Assembly: GCF_009729035.1 (NCBI RefSeq)
Contig: NZ_CP045483.1
Span: forward strand, 1,138,001-1,202,000
Reading direction: 5' to 3'
DNA: 64,000 nucleotides
Source of the DNA: Stygiolobus azoricus
Lineage (GTDB): Archaea > Thermoproteota > Thermoprotei_A > Sulfolobales > Sulfolobaceae
Each line of letters opens with the position of its first letter. The stretch's first letter is position 1. The notes under the pieces were generated by a model. The model had not been told where the DNA came from and searched no databases. It saw nothing but the letters and a program-made list of their open reading frames with translations. Below are positions 55,616 to 63,694 of this stretch, piece after piece. The translations under genes were made by a program, and so were the position numbers.

Positions 55616-58609
55616 TCACTCCTCATCTACTTTATTAATACTAACCCATTTATCAATACCAACCTGTCTGGGTGCAAGCGTATCAACAACTCTGTTCACA
55701 AGCTCACGCTCCGGGTCATTGGATTGGAGAACCTCTGCTAGGATGCGTGCCAGGCCCAGGGTTTCCTCATATAACGCGGGATACATGGTGCGAAGCTCCT
55801 CAGCCCTCTTGGTAAACTCGCTCTTAGGCATGGTCACAGCATAGTACTCGAGAAGGTGCAGGAGGTCTACAGCAGTCCTAACCACAGGATTCCTCAGATT
55901 AACACCTCTCTTCTCCAATGCAGACCTCACAGCACCGGCAGGGTCGCGCTGATCCCATGCAGGCTCAAGCAAGCGGAACTTATCACTCTCCTGCTCCACC
56001 AACCCAAACTCCTTCAGCCTCCCCATCTCGTTACGGGTGCCAATAGCGAGGATAGCCATAGTACTCCTATCCAGCGTCCTCCTAACCTGCTGAGGCCTCC
56101 TAGCAATAAGCACCTTACCAAGAAGATAGAAGAGGGACATACTACTGAGCCTCCCAGCCAGCTTGCCTCCGCCAAGGGCACGAGCAATAGCCTCGGCGGT
56201 AGCAGGATACACGTGCTCCTCCACAAGCTCCTTAACATTCTTAACACCCACTATCTTCTCATATCTTGTGAAGACGAATAACACACAGCCCAAGACACTG
56301 ACAAACAGATTGACACCATCAAACCCCTTTTTCAAAAGACTACCCGCATATTCTGTGCACTCCTCGAGCGCCTTGGAATAAGCCTCTCCTGCGAGTACCT
56401 GCCCACTAACACCCTTACGCCAAACAGCAATAATACTAACATCAAGACCAGCCTTACCACGAGCAGTAACCCGGTCCTTAGACTCAGTAACCATGGCGTG
56501 AGCAACAGTAATCCTAAGACCAGCACCCCTCCAACCAGCATCAAGCAAAGCCTCCCAAGCATCAGGACTAGTATGAGCATAATACGTAACAAGAATTCCA
56601 TTATCAGCTAACTTGCCAGCCATTGTTTGGAATGACTTAGTCAAGAGCTTCTTGAAATATTCTAAGCTACCAGTATCTCCACCAAAGAACTTGGAGCGAC
56701 CACTACTCTCACTAACTTCTTTATCCGCGAAATACTTCCACTGAACCTCGATCTCAGCTCCATCTCTAAAGAAGGCCTCTGGAACAAAGCGAGGCTGTCT
56801 AATAGCCAGACCACCAACATCGATAACATCGCTCAATGCACGCTTAAGCCACACATAGTAAAAGTCACTAAGCTCGGCATAAGGCACATCATCCCTATAA
56901 GGCGGGTCAGTAACAATAACATCAAACTTCTCACCATCTAGCTTACTAAGCACAGTAGCATCGTCAAACAAAACCCTAACCCTACTAGGACTATCTCTAA
57001 CAGCAGAAACAAGATAAGACAAACCATCAATAACAGATTTTAGCGACCTCTTATACGAGCCAAGAATATCCACAATAGGGTACTCCTCTACCCAGTTCCA
57101 TGTCATAGCAATACCCCTAAATGCGAGAGTTTCTCTGATAAGTTTCTGTGTAGGTTCGGTAGAGGTCACAATACTATTGTAATTAATGTGTTTAAGTAAT
57201 GCTATTGCTAGGTATGTTGTTACTGCTTCGGCGTATTTGAGCGCCTCCTCCCTGCTCCACCCTTCCCTGAGCTTCTCCTCCTCAACCCTCTTACCTGCTT
57301 CTCGTATCAGCTTGACTAGCTTGACTAGGGTTAATAGCTGTCGTGGGTTGAAGAGCTTATAGAATTTATCAAATCCCCAAGTCCATATACTTAGTGCTCC
57401 TCCTCCACTAGCAGTATATTTCCATAGTTCTTCTGCTGGTATGTCTGGGTCTCCCCATAGTTGTCTTAGCTTCTCTAGTGCTTTCCACAGTTTTTCTTGG
57501 TCTTCTTGGGTTGCTGGCTGGAATTCTAGGTCTCCATTAACAATCTTGACTTTTGCTAGGATTCTTGGTCTGGCCTTCGTGGTTTCTTTGAGTGTCTGTA
57601 TGTCTATTTGCCTGGAGAGGTATTGTTCTAGTTTTTGGTTCCACTCTCGTATTGCTTCCTTGACGATCCAGTCTCTTGCGCCTTTGCGTATTTGGTTGTT
57701 ACAGTGGAGACAGATCGCGGTCTCTCTCCTCGCGTCTATGTTACTCTTAGACACCCTATACGTCTTGCCATCAACTACCACTGTGCCTTGGCCACTGTTC
57801 ACCTTTGCTTTTAATATCTTTCTTCCTAACTCCTTGTTCAGGTCTACTATCTTTATTACTATTTGGTCTCCCGCTTTGACCGGCTCCATCCACGCTAAAC
57901 GACTGAATACACCACTCCTCGTGCCCTCCTCCTCTTCCCCTTCCTCCTCAACCGTCTCTTTGGATACCCGTGCTAGCCACCAGTTCCCGACTAGTGGTGT
58001 CTGCCTACCACAGTGTGGGCATCTTATCTCCCATGTGCCTATGTATACCGCTACGTCATCATCGTATAGCTCTCTGATGTCTGGGTCTTCTTGTAGCTTC
58101 TTGGCTACCCACTCGCCCCAGCGTTCCACATCCTTTACCAGCTTCTCACCTAGGCCACGCTCAACGGCCCACTTAGGGTATTCTAGCACCGCCTTGAGTA
58201 ACACGTAGGCTGTGGGTAGCAGCTCGACAGCCACTACTTCCCCCACTCCGAGCCTGACCGCCTCAAGGGGTATACTTCCAAATCCCGCGAAGGGATCCAA
58301 AAGTCTGGCTCTGCTAAGCCTCTCCCTCCACTTTGGCGTTATTAACGGATTCTTCCTATGAGCAACACTCTCGGTAAGGTGCAGGTTATACTTAAACTCG
58401 AGCGAGTTAGTATCTGCTGGTAGCAACGCCCCAGCAACAACTGACCTAGCCCCAGCCAAGGGCTTCCTTGTCCACCAGAACACCATCTCCCAATAGGGTG
58501 GACGACCACCACCCTGCTTCTCCTTAGAAGAAGCCTCATTAACAACATCAGCCGGGAACCCAGGGGCCTCGATGAACCTCCTATCCTCTCTACTACTCAC
58601 GATCATCAC
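55616..58609 (-). CDS. DUF1156 DNA methyltransferase
   Basis: A 997-residue methylase. Residues 10-62 match DUF1156 (FIEAPGFPADVVNEASSKEK, VFWWTRKPLAGARSVVAGAL). Motif I DPFAGFGSIPLEAVRLG is at 105, motif IV TDPPYRDDVPYAELSDFYYV near 566. Two zinc-ribbon pairs interrupt the domain (IRCPHCGRQTPL, AICLHCNNQI). DPPY with a beta-class arrangement suggests N6-adenine or N4-cytosine methylation. With DUF499 and the helicase it would mark self DNA in a modification-dependent defence system. ATG 58609 overlaps the small acidic gene by 17 bp. Confidence 0.92.
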   Translation of the reverse strand: MMIVSSREDRRFIEAPGFPADVVNEASSKEKQGGGRPPYWEMVFWWTRKPLAGARSVVAGALLPADTNSLEFKYNLHLTESVAHRKNPLITPKWRERLSRARLLDPFAGFGSIPLEAVRLGVGEVVAVELLPTAYVLLKAVLEYPKWAVERGLGEKLVKDVERWGEWVAKKLQEDPDIRELYDDDVAVYIGTWEIRCPHCGRQTPLVGNWWLARVSKETVEEEGEEEEGTRSGVFSRLAWMEPVKAGDQIVIKIVDLNKELGRKILKAKVNSGQGTVVVDGKTYRVSKSNIDARRETAICLHCNNQIRKGARDWIVKEAIREWNQKLEQYLSRQIDIQTLKETTKARPRILAKVKIVNGDLEFQPATQEDQEKLWKALEKLRQLWGDPDIPAEELWKYTASGGGALSIWTWGFDKFYKLFNPRQLLTLVKLVKLIREAGKRVEEEKLREGWSREEALKYAEAVTTYLAIALLKHINYNSIVTSTEPTQKLIRETLAFRGIAMTWNWVEEYPIVDILGSYKRSLKSVIDGLSYLVSAVRDSPSRVRVLFDDATVLSKLDGEKFDVIVTDPPYRDDVPYAELSDFYYVWLKRALSDVIDVGGLAIRQPRFVPEAFFRDGAEIEVQWKYFADKEVSESSGRSKFFGGDTGSLEYFKKLLTKSFQTMAGKLADNGILVTYYAHTSPDAWEALLDAGWRGAGLRITVAHAMVTESKDRVTARGKAGLDVSIIAVWRKGVSGQVLAGEAYSKALEECTEYAGSLLKKGFDGVNLFVSVLGCVLFVFTRYEKIVGVKNVKELVEEHVYPATAEAIARALGGGKLAGRLSSMSLFYLLGKVLIARRPQQVRRTLDRSTMAILAIGTRNEMGRLKEFGLVEQESDKFRLLEPAWDQRDPAGAVRSALEKRGVNLRNPVVRTAVDLLHLLEYYAVTMPKSEFTKRAEELRTMYPALYEETLGLARILAEVLQSNDPERELVNRVVDTLAPRQVGIDKWVSINKVDEE

Positions 58610-58946
58610 CCTTCACGCATTTGTCTATTATCTCTTTTCTCTCGTTCTGTTTTCTACTGCTCTGCCTCATGGTATAAAGTAGGAGTAAGTTTACGTCCCT
58701 CTTGGTCTGCAATAACGCGAGAAGGTTGTTAATTGTGGTTTTGCTTACAGCATGCTTGGACTCTTCATCCTCATCCTCTGAAGTAGGAGGGGTTTCGCCT
58801 CTAGATGGCTTTTGCTGTATGCCTTTTCCACCACCTGAAGCAGAAATAGGTTTGTATGCTGAAATTGCTATCTCAGTGGCGATATCTAACAAGTTTGTGT
58901 TTGCTTTAGTATCTTGCGTCATGAGATCCTCTGTCTTTATAGACAT
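58593..58946 (-). CDS. Small acidic-linker protein, first gene of the defence operon
   Basis: A 117-residue protein with a short helix (NLLDIATEIAISAYKP), a low-complexity linker rich in Gly, Pro, Asp and Glu (SRGETPPTSEDEDEESK), and a C-terminal helical segment VSKTTINNLLALLQTKRDVN. No family recognised. It is the first coding unit in the operon and overlaps the methyltransferase start. The composition suggests a flexible tether or regulator. Start ATG 58946 follows a TTTATTAAT stretch. Confidence 0.65.
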   Translation of the reverse strand: MSIKTEDLMTQDTKANTNLLDIATEIAISAYKPISASGGGKGIQQKPSRGETPPTSEDEDEESKHAVSKTTINNLLALLQTKRDVNLLLLYTMRQSSRKQNERKEIIDKCVKGDDRE

Positions 58947-59185
58947 TAATAAACTTTAGTTTTCCTCAGTTGTTCGAATCTTGTTAGTAAAGGTTCTACT
59001 CTTCGATTAGGAATAACATCTGAGGGGAGTCGAGAGGGTAAGAGAGTCTTTGAAACTAAGCACCTCAATTCGTCATTGTCGTTCTAAGAATTGCTGGAGG
59101 AACATGAAAATACCTCGTTAACCTCTTTGATCTTAGCATGTAATTGATTGAGTAGCAGTATATCCAGAGATTGTATATTTTTTCT

Positions 59186-59531
59186 AGATAAATCCCCTAA
59201 TGACTTATTTTTATCCCTTCGTTAATTTTGGGGTTGTTAAAGGGGTTGACTACGTTCTATACTAGAGAAAAAATTTAAAAATGAAATTTTGTATTAATAT
59301 AATTAATATATAAAAAGTTAATATATAAAAAAAGAAGATTTATTCCTTATTTAAAGCCTCTGAGGTAAAAACCATAGATAACATCATTACTTAAAGATAA
59401 ACTAAGAGCATATACAAATGCAATAAACCTAGGAAATGAATTAATTAATAAAAATAGTTAAATCAGTATATAAAAGGACTTGAACATTTTTTCAGATAAA
59501 ATCCCCTAATGACTTATTCTTATCCTTCGTT
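59186..59531. repeat. Two near-identical 38-bp direct repeats, 308 bp apart
   Basis: Copies at 59186-59223 and 59494-59531 share the run TCCCCTAATGACTTATT and end TTCGTT, differing by one substitution and two one-base gaps. Both are followed by AGAAAAAATTTAAA about 45 bp (first) and 20 bp (second) downstream. They lie in an AT-rich, gene-free stretch (58947-59599) just beyond the GC-rich block, so they may mark duplicated promoter DNA or an insertion boundary. Confidence 0.55.
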
Positions 59532-59599
59532 CACAGTTGTCAGAGTGATCGGAGAAAAAATTTAAAGTCTAGAAGGTAAATGTCTAAAGGGGTGATAAA

Positions 59600-59716
59600 T
59601 TGGGTCATCACCACCTAGGACTTCTAATAGCTAAGTTATTAAAGGATGCATCTCAAGCAGCTGCACATGAAATGAGAAAAGAAAAAGAAAATAAACAAAA
59701 TCAGTCAGCTCCATAA
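59600..59716 (+). CDS. Possible 38-residue histidine-rich microprotein
   Basis: TTG 59600 preceded by GGGGTGAT (59590-59597) opens a frame MGHHHLGLLIAKLLKDASQA ending at TAA 59716 with a charged, Gln-rich tail. The ribosome binding site and helix-like composition favour a real small gene; its short length leaves doubt. It directly follows the second direct repeat, which supplies a TTTAAA box. Confidence 0.4.
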   Translation: MGHHHLGLLIAKLLKDASQAAAHEMRKEKENKQNQSAP

Positions 59717-59783
59717 CAAAAACACCATTACCCTCACTACGTTATGATCAGCTTATTACTCCCAATTTCATTTTCTCTAATTC

Positions 59784-60521
59784 ATGAAGTGCGGAATTCA
59801 GTTGGACGAGGATGTTTCCAAACTCCCGCTGGAAGACCTAAACGTTTACAGAGTAGTCTTCACAGACGATAATTTACACGTCAGGATCGATATAGACGGA
59901 AAGTCCACATATTTTTCCGTGACTAACGGTAAAGTAATCATACACAGCAAGGAGTTATTTAACATAATTAAGGACTCCGACTTTAGTAACTGCGATGTAA
60001 ATACCATAATAGACGTAATCCTAGACGAGGTAGTCTATTACTTGGGTACAAAGAGGACAGAACTCTTCCGCAAGTTCGACGATCTCTTCGAGAGGATAAC
60101 TGAGGGGGAGGTGAAAGACGTAGGAGAGATGAAAGACCTAAGGAGGGAGATCCAAACGCTTTACTCCGACTCATCCTCATTATTTTACGTAGCTAAAAAG
60201 CTCTCCAAATTCATAAGTAAGGACACCTTGGATAACATATCTTTCGCTTACGAGAGGTCTGAAATCCTTATTACAAGGTCAGCGGATTTGTACAATATCT
60301 ACTTAACAGAAGTCCAAAACGAGTTAAACATCATAATAAAGAAGCTCACGTCTATTTCCTTCATATTTTTACCAATTACAGCCATTGCCAGTCTGTACGC
60401 TGTGTCTTATTCATCTTTACCCTCAAGCCTGGACTCAATTAATACGGTATACTTTCTCACTCCACTAGTGGTCTTGGGAATAATACTGACGCTGTACTTA
60501 AAGAAGATAAATTGGTTATAA
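59784..60521 (+). CDS. CorA-like membrane protein without the GMN motif
   Basis: A 245-residue protein. A soluble N-terminal alpha/beta domain and a long helix (VQNELNIIIKKLTSISFIFL) lead to two C-terminal membrane helices (about 193-212 and 222-241), the CorA plan. After helix 1 CorA channels have IYGMN; here the loop reads ITAIASLYAVSYSSLPSSLD, so the GMN selectivity filter is missing and the inter-helix loop differs. Type III CRISPR loci often carry CorA-type effectors, and a Cas7/Csx10-like pair is 2-3 kb downstream, so a membrane effector role is a reasonable inference. Start ATG 59784. Confidence 0.7.
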   Translation: MKCGIQLDEDVSKLPLEDLNVYRVVFTDDNLHVRIDIDGKSTYFSVTNGKVIIHSKELFNIIKDSDFSNCDVNTIIDVILDEVVYYLGTKRTELFRKFDDLFERITEGEVKDVGEMKDLRREIQTLYSDSSSLFYVAKKLSKFISKDTLDNISFAYERSEILITRSADLYNIYLTEVQNELNIIIKKLTSISFIFLPITAIASLYAVSYSSLPSSLDSINTVYFLTPLVVLGIILTLYLKKINWL

Positions 60522-60934
60522 ACTTTAGCATTATATGACACTTTGCAGAAGGATGCATACACTACACGCAAAATTCGTACGCCAGTAGACTTGTAACTTT
60601 TAGTTCAATTATGCATCGAGAGAAACAGAAAGTGGTAAAAAACATTTGTTTATATAACAAATTGCCATTTAAGTTACACAGATCACGAGTTCTGTTAAAA
60701 GGGAATAATCAGTCACCCTAAATGTACTAACTGACTCTTAACAACCACCGACAGATGTTTCCAAGAGCTTGTCCTAGAAGTTTCATCTCTCAGCACCTTG
60801 TCAACTATCGCTTACACTCGTATTAGTAAAAGAAAAAATTAAAAGAATGCCATCGGGTATGCCACTACCGTTATTATTTTTATTTACTGTACCTTTATTC
60901 AGTTTAGGGACTTGAAGAAAAAAGTCTCTTTCCT
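60522..60934. other. Intergenic, decayed frames only
   Basis: No gene. On the minus strand near 60715-60800 a short stretch reads VDKVLRDETSRTSSWKHLSV, bounded by stops, possibly the tail of a lost gene. The stretch ends in the left copy of the 103-bp inverted repeat. Confidence 0.3.
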
Positions 60935-60994
60935 TCAACTTCTATAACCCGCTTCAGTAAACACTATCTCCACTCGTAACATCTTCACCAATAA
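60892..60994. repeat. 103-bp inverted repeat, left copy
   Basis: The reverse complement of 60892-60994 matches 62236-62338 at 101 of 103 positions. The left copy contains the last 20 codons of the zinc-finger gene and its 3' flank. The right copy sits directly before the truncated Csx10-like gene. The 1.24 kb between them holds remnants, so a duplication-inversion event is the simplest explanation. Confidence 0.92.
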
Positions 60995-61237
60995 CCTCTC
61001 CGCCAGTTCCCTCTCCTCTTCATTAAGCGATGAAAACCCATCAATTAACACTAAGTATATTAAGTGCCAGACGTCATCCTTTTTCTTCATACAGTGCATA
61101 ACGTAGTGCTTCACACGCTTTTTGCATAGACTACAATAGTTATTTCTGTGTATCTTTATGAAGTGGGATCTGAGGGCTTTGAGGTCTTTGAAGACCTTAC
61201 CACACTCAGGACACCTATAGGCCATCTTTGACACCAT
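60935..61237 (-). CDS. C2H2 zinc-finger protein
   Basis: A 100-residue protein with a clear C2H2 finger YRCPECGKVFKDLKALRSHF followed by IKIH, and a second cysteine pair NYCSLCKKRVKHYVMH. Such fingers are common in viruses and plasmids of Sulfolobales, where they act as DNA-binding regulators. The C-terminal helix (NEEERELAERLLVKMLRVEI) is duplicated in the right inverted repeat. Start may be ATG 61237 or 61225 (MAYRCPEC). A CRISPR-repeat-like sequence covers its promoter region. Confidence 0.8.
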   Translation of the reverse strand: MVSKMAYRCPECGKVFKDLKALRSHFIKIHRNNYCSLCKKRVKHYVMHCMKKKDDVWHLIYLVLIDGFSSLNEEERELAERLLVKMLRVEIVFTEAGYRS

Positions 61238-61330
61238 TCAAAATAAGGAAGAACTGAAAGAGAAGAACGGTTATAAACTTTATATATAAACTTTACTATA
61301 CGTAAATACCAAGTAAGGAAGAACTGAAAG
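61237..61330 (+). CRISPR. Two degenerate CRISPR repeats in opposite orientation (mini-CRISPR)
   Basis: Positions 61237-61260 match the reverse complement of the array repeat at 22 of 24 bases; 61307-61330 match at 20 of 24, both keeping GGAAGAACTGAAAG at the 3' end, the crRNA handle. Between them lie 46 bp with a TATA-like TTATATATAAA (61279-61289). Unlike arrays 1 and 2 it is oriented to be read on the plus strand. It overlaps the zinc-finger start and precedes type III genes; it may encode a crRNA-like regulator or be a decayed array. Confidence 0.65.
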
Positions 61331-61640
61331 TAAAACCCTCAACGATCCGTGTAATTTGTATTCCTTCTACGAGAACCAAAAGGATTTCCTTAGTATCATA
61401 GAATTTTCATATTAAGAAGAATGCGGAATTTGATGTGAAGGTTGAGAAATGCGTGAAGATTATGCAAAGGTGAGGAGAGAGTTGAAGTATTAAGGAACAA
61501 AAATATTTTAGCGAGAGTAAGAGGACTGTGTTGGAAAAGGACCCTAATACTAAATTACTCCTCTTCGGGAGTATCGTTAGGGGGCTGAATCCTTTTTCAT
61601 AACGAATGAAGTCTTTTTATATTCATTGAAATTAATTTCG
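61331..61640 (+). pseudogene. Nucleotidyltransferase (MNT-like) remnant
   Basis: Near 61530-61590 the plus strand reads VLEKDPNTKLLLFGSIVRG, the GS motif region of minimal nucleotidyltransferases, followed immediately by a stop. Upstream is broken by stops in all frames. Probably the remains of an MNT-HEPN type toxin-antitoxin gene. Confidence 0.45.
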
Positions 61641-61666
61641 TGAAGAGGATGATGAGAAGTAAGTAA

Positions 61667-61882
61667 GCTGCAAATCCGATGGGGGCAATCCCCCAAGGGT
61701 TAGAGAAGTGGCATAGGGATTTTGTTGCTGTGTTGAATCTACGCCTACGGAGAGATGATGGCAATGTTCCAAGCCCCGTAAACGGAGATGTGAGCACCGT
61801 GCCGTTGGGCTCGAAGGAGACCCATGACCCACCTGGTAGGTGGTTGAGGGCTAAGTCCCTACACTTGATCATGAGAGTGTAG
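61667..61882 (+). mobile_element. TnpB/OrfB C-terminal remnant (IS200/IS605-like)
   Basis: After a TAA at 61664-61666 the frame reads AANPMGAIPQGLEKWHRDFV, AVLNLRLRRDDGNVPSPVNG and ends after GRWLRAKSLHLIMRV. It resembles the end of TnpB/OrfB proteins, where the third RuvC aspartate lies in (D/H)RDxxAxxNL, followed by a variable tail. The upstream catalytic regions are not present. A solo remnant, not an active element. Confidence 0.55.
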
Positions 61883-61938
61883 GGACAAACAGTCAAACAA
61901 TAAAAACTTTTAAACTGTGATGTAGCTATTTTCTTAGA

Positions 61939-62118
61939 ATGTCTATTAAAAAAATTGCAATCGGAGTCTTGGGTGCCATCCTAATAGGACTAGGAGCTTA
62001 CTTATTATATTTAGCGGGTATAAGTATTAAATTAGAACTAACAATATACCAGGGAGATTCAGCTGGTAAATTGTTAGTTCTAATTGGTCTTTTCCTCTTA
62101 GACTATGCCAGCCGTTGA
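61939..62118 (+). CDS. Small two-helix membrane protein
   Basis: ATG 61939 gives 59 residues with two hydrophobic helices (AIGVLGAILIGLGAYLLYLA and LLVLIGLFLLDYASR), a short polar loop between them, and a Lys-rich start MSIKK. No family recognised. TTTTAAACTG at 61909-61918 could be its TATA region at leaderless distance. It lies inside the rearranged segment flanked by the inverted repeat. Confidence 0.5.
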   Translation: MSIKKIAIGVLGAILIGLGAYLLYLAGISIKLELTIYQGDSAGKLLVLIGLFLLDYASR

Positions 62119-62235
62119 TTAATTTCAAAACATAACAAACTTTTTAACCTCTATGTATCAATATTCTCGTGACGCTGCTCTCCAGAGTTTTTAAAAAGTC
62201 AGAGTTCCATTCATTCATCACACACTAGTTTAGAA

Positions 62236-62338
62236 TTATTGGTGAAGATGTTACGAGTGGAGATAGTGCGTACTGAAGCGGGTTATAGAAGTTGAAGGAA
62301 AGAGACTTTTTTCTTCAAGTCCCTAAACTGAATAAAGG
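62236..62338. repeat. 103-bp inverted repeat, right copy
   Basis: Matches the reverse complement of 60892-60994 with two mismatches (CG versus TT near 62269). It ends 17 bp before the ATG of the Csx10-like gene, whose N-terminal part is missing, so the repeat marks the breakpoint. Confidence 0.92.
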
Positions 62339-62355
62339 ATTTAGAAAACTCACAA

Positions 62356-62913
62356 ATGACGTTTTACTCACGTTTTACTGCTGACTCAATCATTTCAATG
62401 CACGTAGCCATCAACAAGAAGCTTGGCTCTACACAACACGGTATGTTATTCGCTTACGAGTACAAAAAGCTTGGAAACATGTGGGCATTAGCAAAGCCAA
62501 GTGAGGTAATAGATGTGATCAAGTCAAGTAAGTTGAAATTAGGGAGGGCTAAGAGCAGGATGAACACTGAGGTCAAGGTAGAAGTCAAGGGAGAGGTGGA
62601 ATTGCCAGAACCACAAGGACTGAGCTATTGCCTCTCACAGTGCGTACCAACACTTTTCGGCAAAACTTACTTCACAGTGAAGAAATTACATGAACAGAAA
62701 GTGATCATAGGTGACACTTCAGTTTACACTGGTTGGTTCACCAACGACCACATGTCAGGGCTAAAACCAGTGTTCAAGACGTTGAGCGAAGGGACTTTAG
62801 TTTTCGTCGAGAATAAGGGAGAGTACGACAAGTTACTCCCAGCTGGGCTTAACTTTATGGTGAGCATAGAAGACCTGAGGTCACTACTCGATAAGGTGAG
62901 GGTTAATGGGTAA
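62356..62913 (+). CDS. Csx10/Cas5-like RAMP protein, probably N-terminally truncated
   Basis: A 185-residue RAMP-type protein. SSKLKLGRAKSRMNTEVKVE resembles the glycine-rich (I/L)GRS(R/K)SRG-x-V strand of Cas5-group RAMPs such as Csx10 of type III-D. The N-terminus (MTFYSRFTADSIISMHVAIN) looks like the middle of the fold. Full-length Csx10/Csm4 proteins are about 300 or more residues, so the upstream half appears lost at the inverted-repeat junction. The 3' end overlaps the Cas7 gene by 8 bp (ATG 62906), the normal cas operon style. Confidence 0.6.
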   Translation: MTFYSRFTADSIISMHVAINKKLGSTQHGMLFAYEYKKLGNMWALAKPSEVIDVIKSSKLKLGRAKSRMNTEVKVEVKGEVELPEPQGLSYCLSQCVPTLFGKTYFTVKKLHEQKVIIGDTSVYTGWFTNDHMSGLKPVFKTLSEGTLVFVENKGEYDKLLPAGLNFMVSIEDLRSLLDKVRVNG

Positions 62914-63625
62914 AATGGAAGTATACTTGTTTAAGTTAAAGTTCAACACCCCATATGGTCTGAGAGTCGGAGGGCCTAAGGAGAGCATAGACACTTTGAC
63001 AGCCCTGAGAATGGAGGGATATTACGTGATCCCGTGGAGTAGCTGGAAGGGGATCTTCAGAAGGGCTACAGAGATACTTTTCGCTAGCGAAAACCACTTC
63101 AAAGAGCACAGAGAGGAGAAAGTCGATAATCAGAAAGTCGAGGAGTTACTTAAGGCTAGGGGGTTTACGTTGGAAGAAGTGATGAAGGCTAAGAATCTAG
63201 AGTCAAAGTCAGATGAATTACAGAGGTTCATCGCAATGCTCAACTGCCCAATAGAGAGGTTATATGGTAGTGAGTACTTCGCTTCTGCAGTGACTTTCTC
63301 CGACACGTTAATAGACGCGGGGATCAACTTGAGGACACACGCAGTAATCGACAGAGTGACCGGAGGAGTGAGGGAACAACACTTGTTTAAGGAAGAGATA
63401 GTAGATGTGAAGAGCGTAAGCGCAAAGGTTATTGTCAGGGATGGGATTAAAGAGTGGTTAGAGACCTTAAAGTTTCTGAGCCAAGTAGGGACTTTCATAG
63501 GTGGTGGGAAGTCGAGAGGAATAGGTTATGCCGCATTGGACTTAAAGGAGAGCGAGTACGCTAAAATTGACAGCCTCACCGGAAGGCCTAAATTCCAACC
63601 GTTGAGCGACATTATTAAGGGATAG
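62906..63625 (+). CDS. Csm3-like Cas7 RAMP subunit (type III CRISPR effector)
   Basis: A 239-residue Cas7-group RAMP: YVIPWSSWKGIFRRATEILF (N-terminal RAMP motif), ERLYGSEYFASAVTFSDTLI with the catalytic-type Asp of Csm3 backbone cleavage in FSDT, THAVIDRVTGGVREQHLFKE, and IGGGKSRGIGYAALDLK, the glycine-rich RAMP loop. This strongly indicates a type III effector backbone, Csm3/Cmr4-like, best fit III-D with the Csx10-like partner. No Cas10, Csm2/Csm5 or Cas6 is in the window. A T-rich terminator-like run follows the stop (63626-63660). Confidence 0.85.
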   Translation: MGKMEVYLFKLKFNTPYGLRVGGPKESIDTLTALRMEGYYVIPWSSWKGIFRRATEILFASENHFKEHREEKVDNQKVEELLKARGFTLEEVMKAKNLESKSDELQRFIAMLNCPIERLYGSEYFASAVTFSDTLIDAGINLRTHAVIDRVTGGVREQHLFKEEIVDVKSVSAKVIVRDGIKEWLETLKFLSQVGTFIGGGKSRGIGYAALDLKESEYAKIDSLTGRPKFQPLSDIIKG

Positions 63626-63694
63626 TTACTCTTTTTTTCTTTCTTTCTCCTACTTCTTGTCCTACTCCCACTCTTTTTACCACAGACCAGAAAT

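Noticed and set aside
57441-58208. 255-codon plus-strand frame opposite the DUF1156 gene
   Set aside because: Serine-rich antisense shadow of a clear methyltransferase reading frame.
61597-61896. Minus-strand frame of 99 codons across the TnpB-like remnant
   Set aside because: Opposite strand reads a TnpB-like tail; the minus frame has no recognisable pattern.
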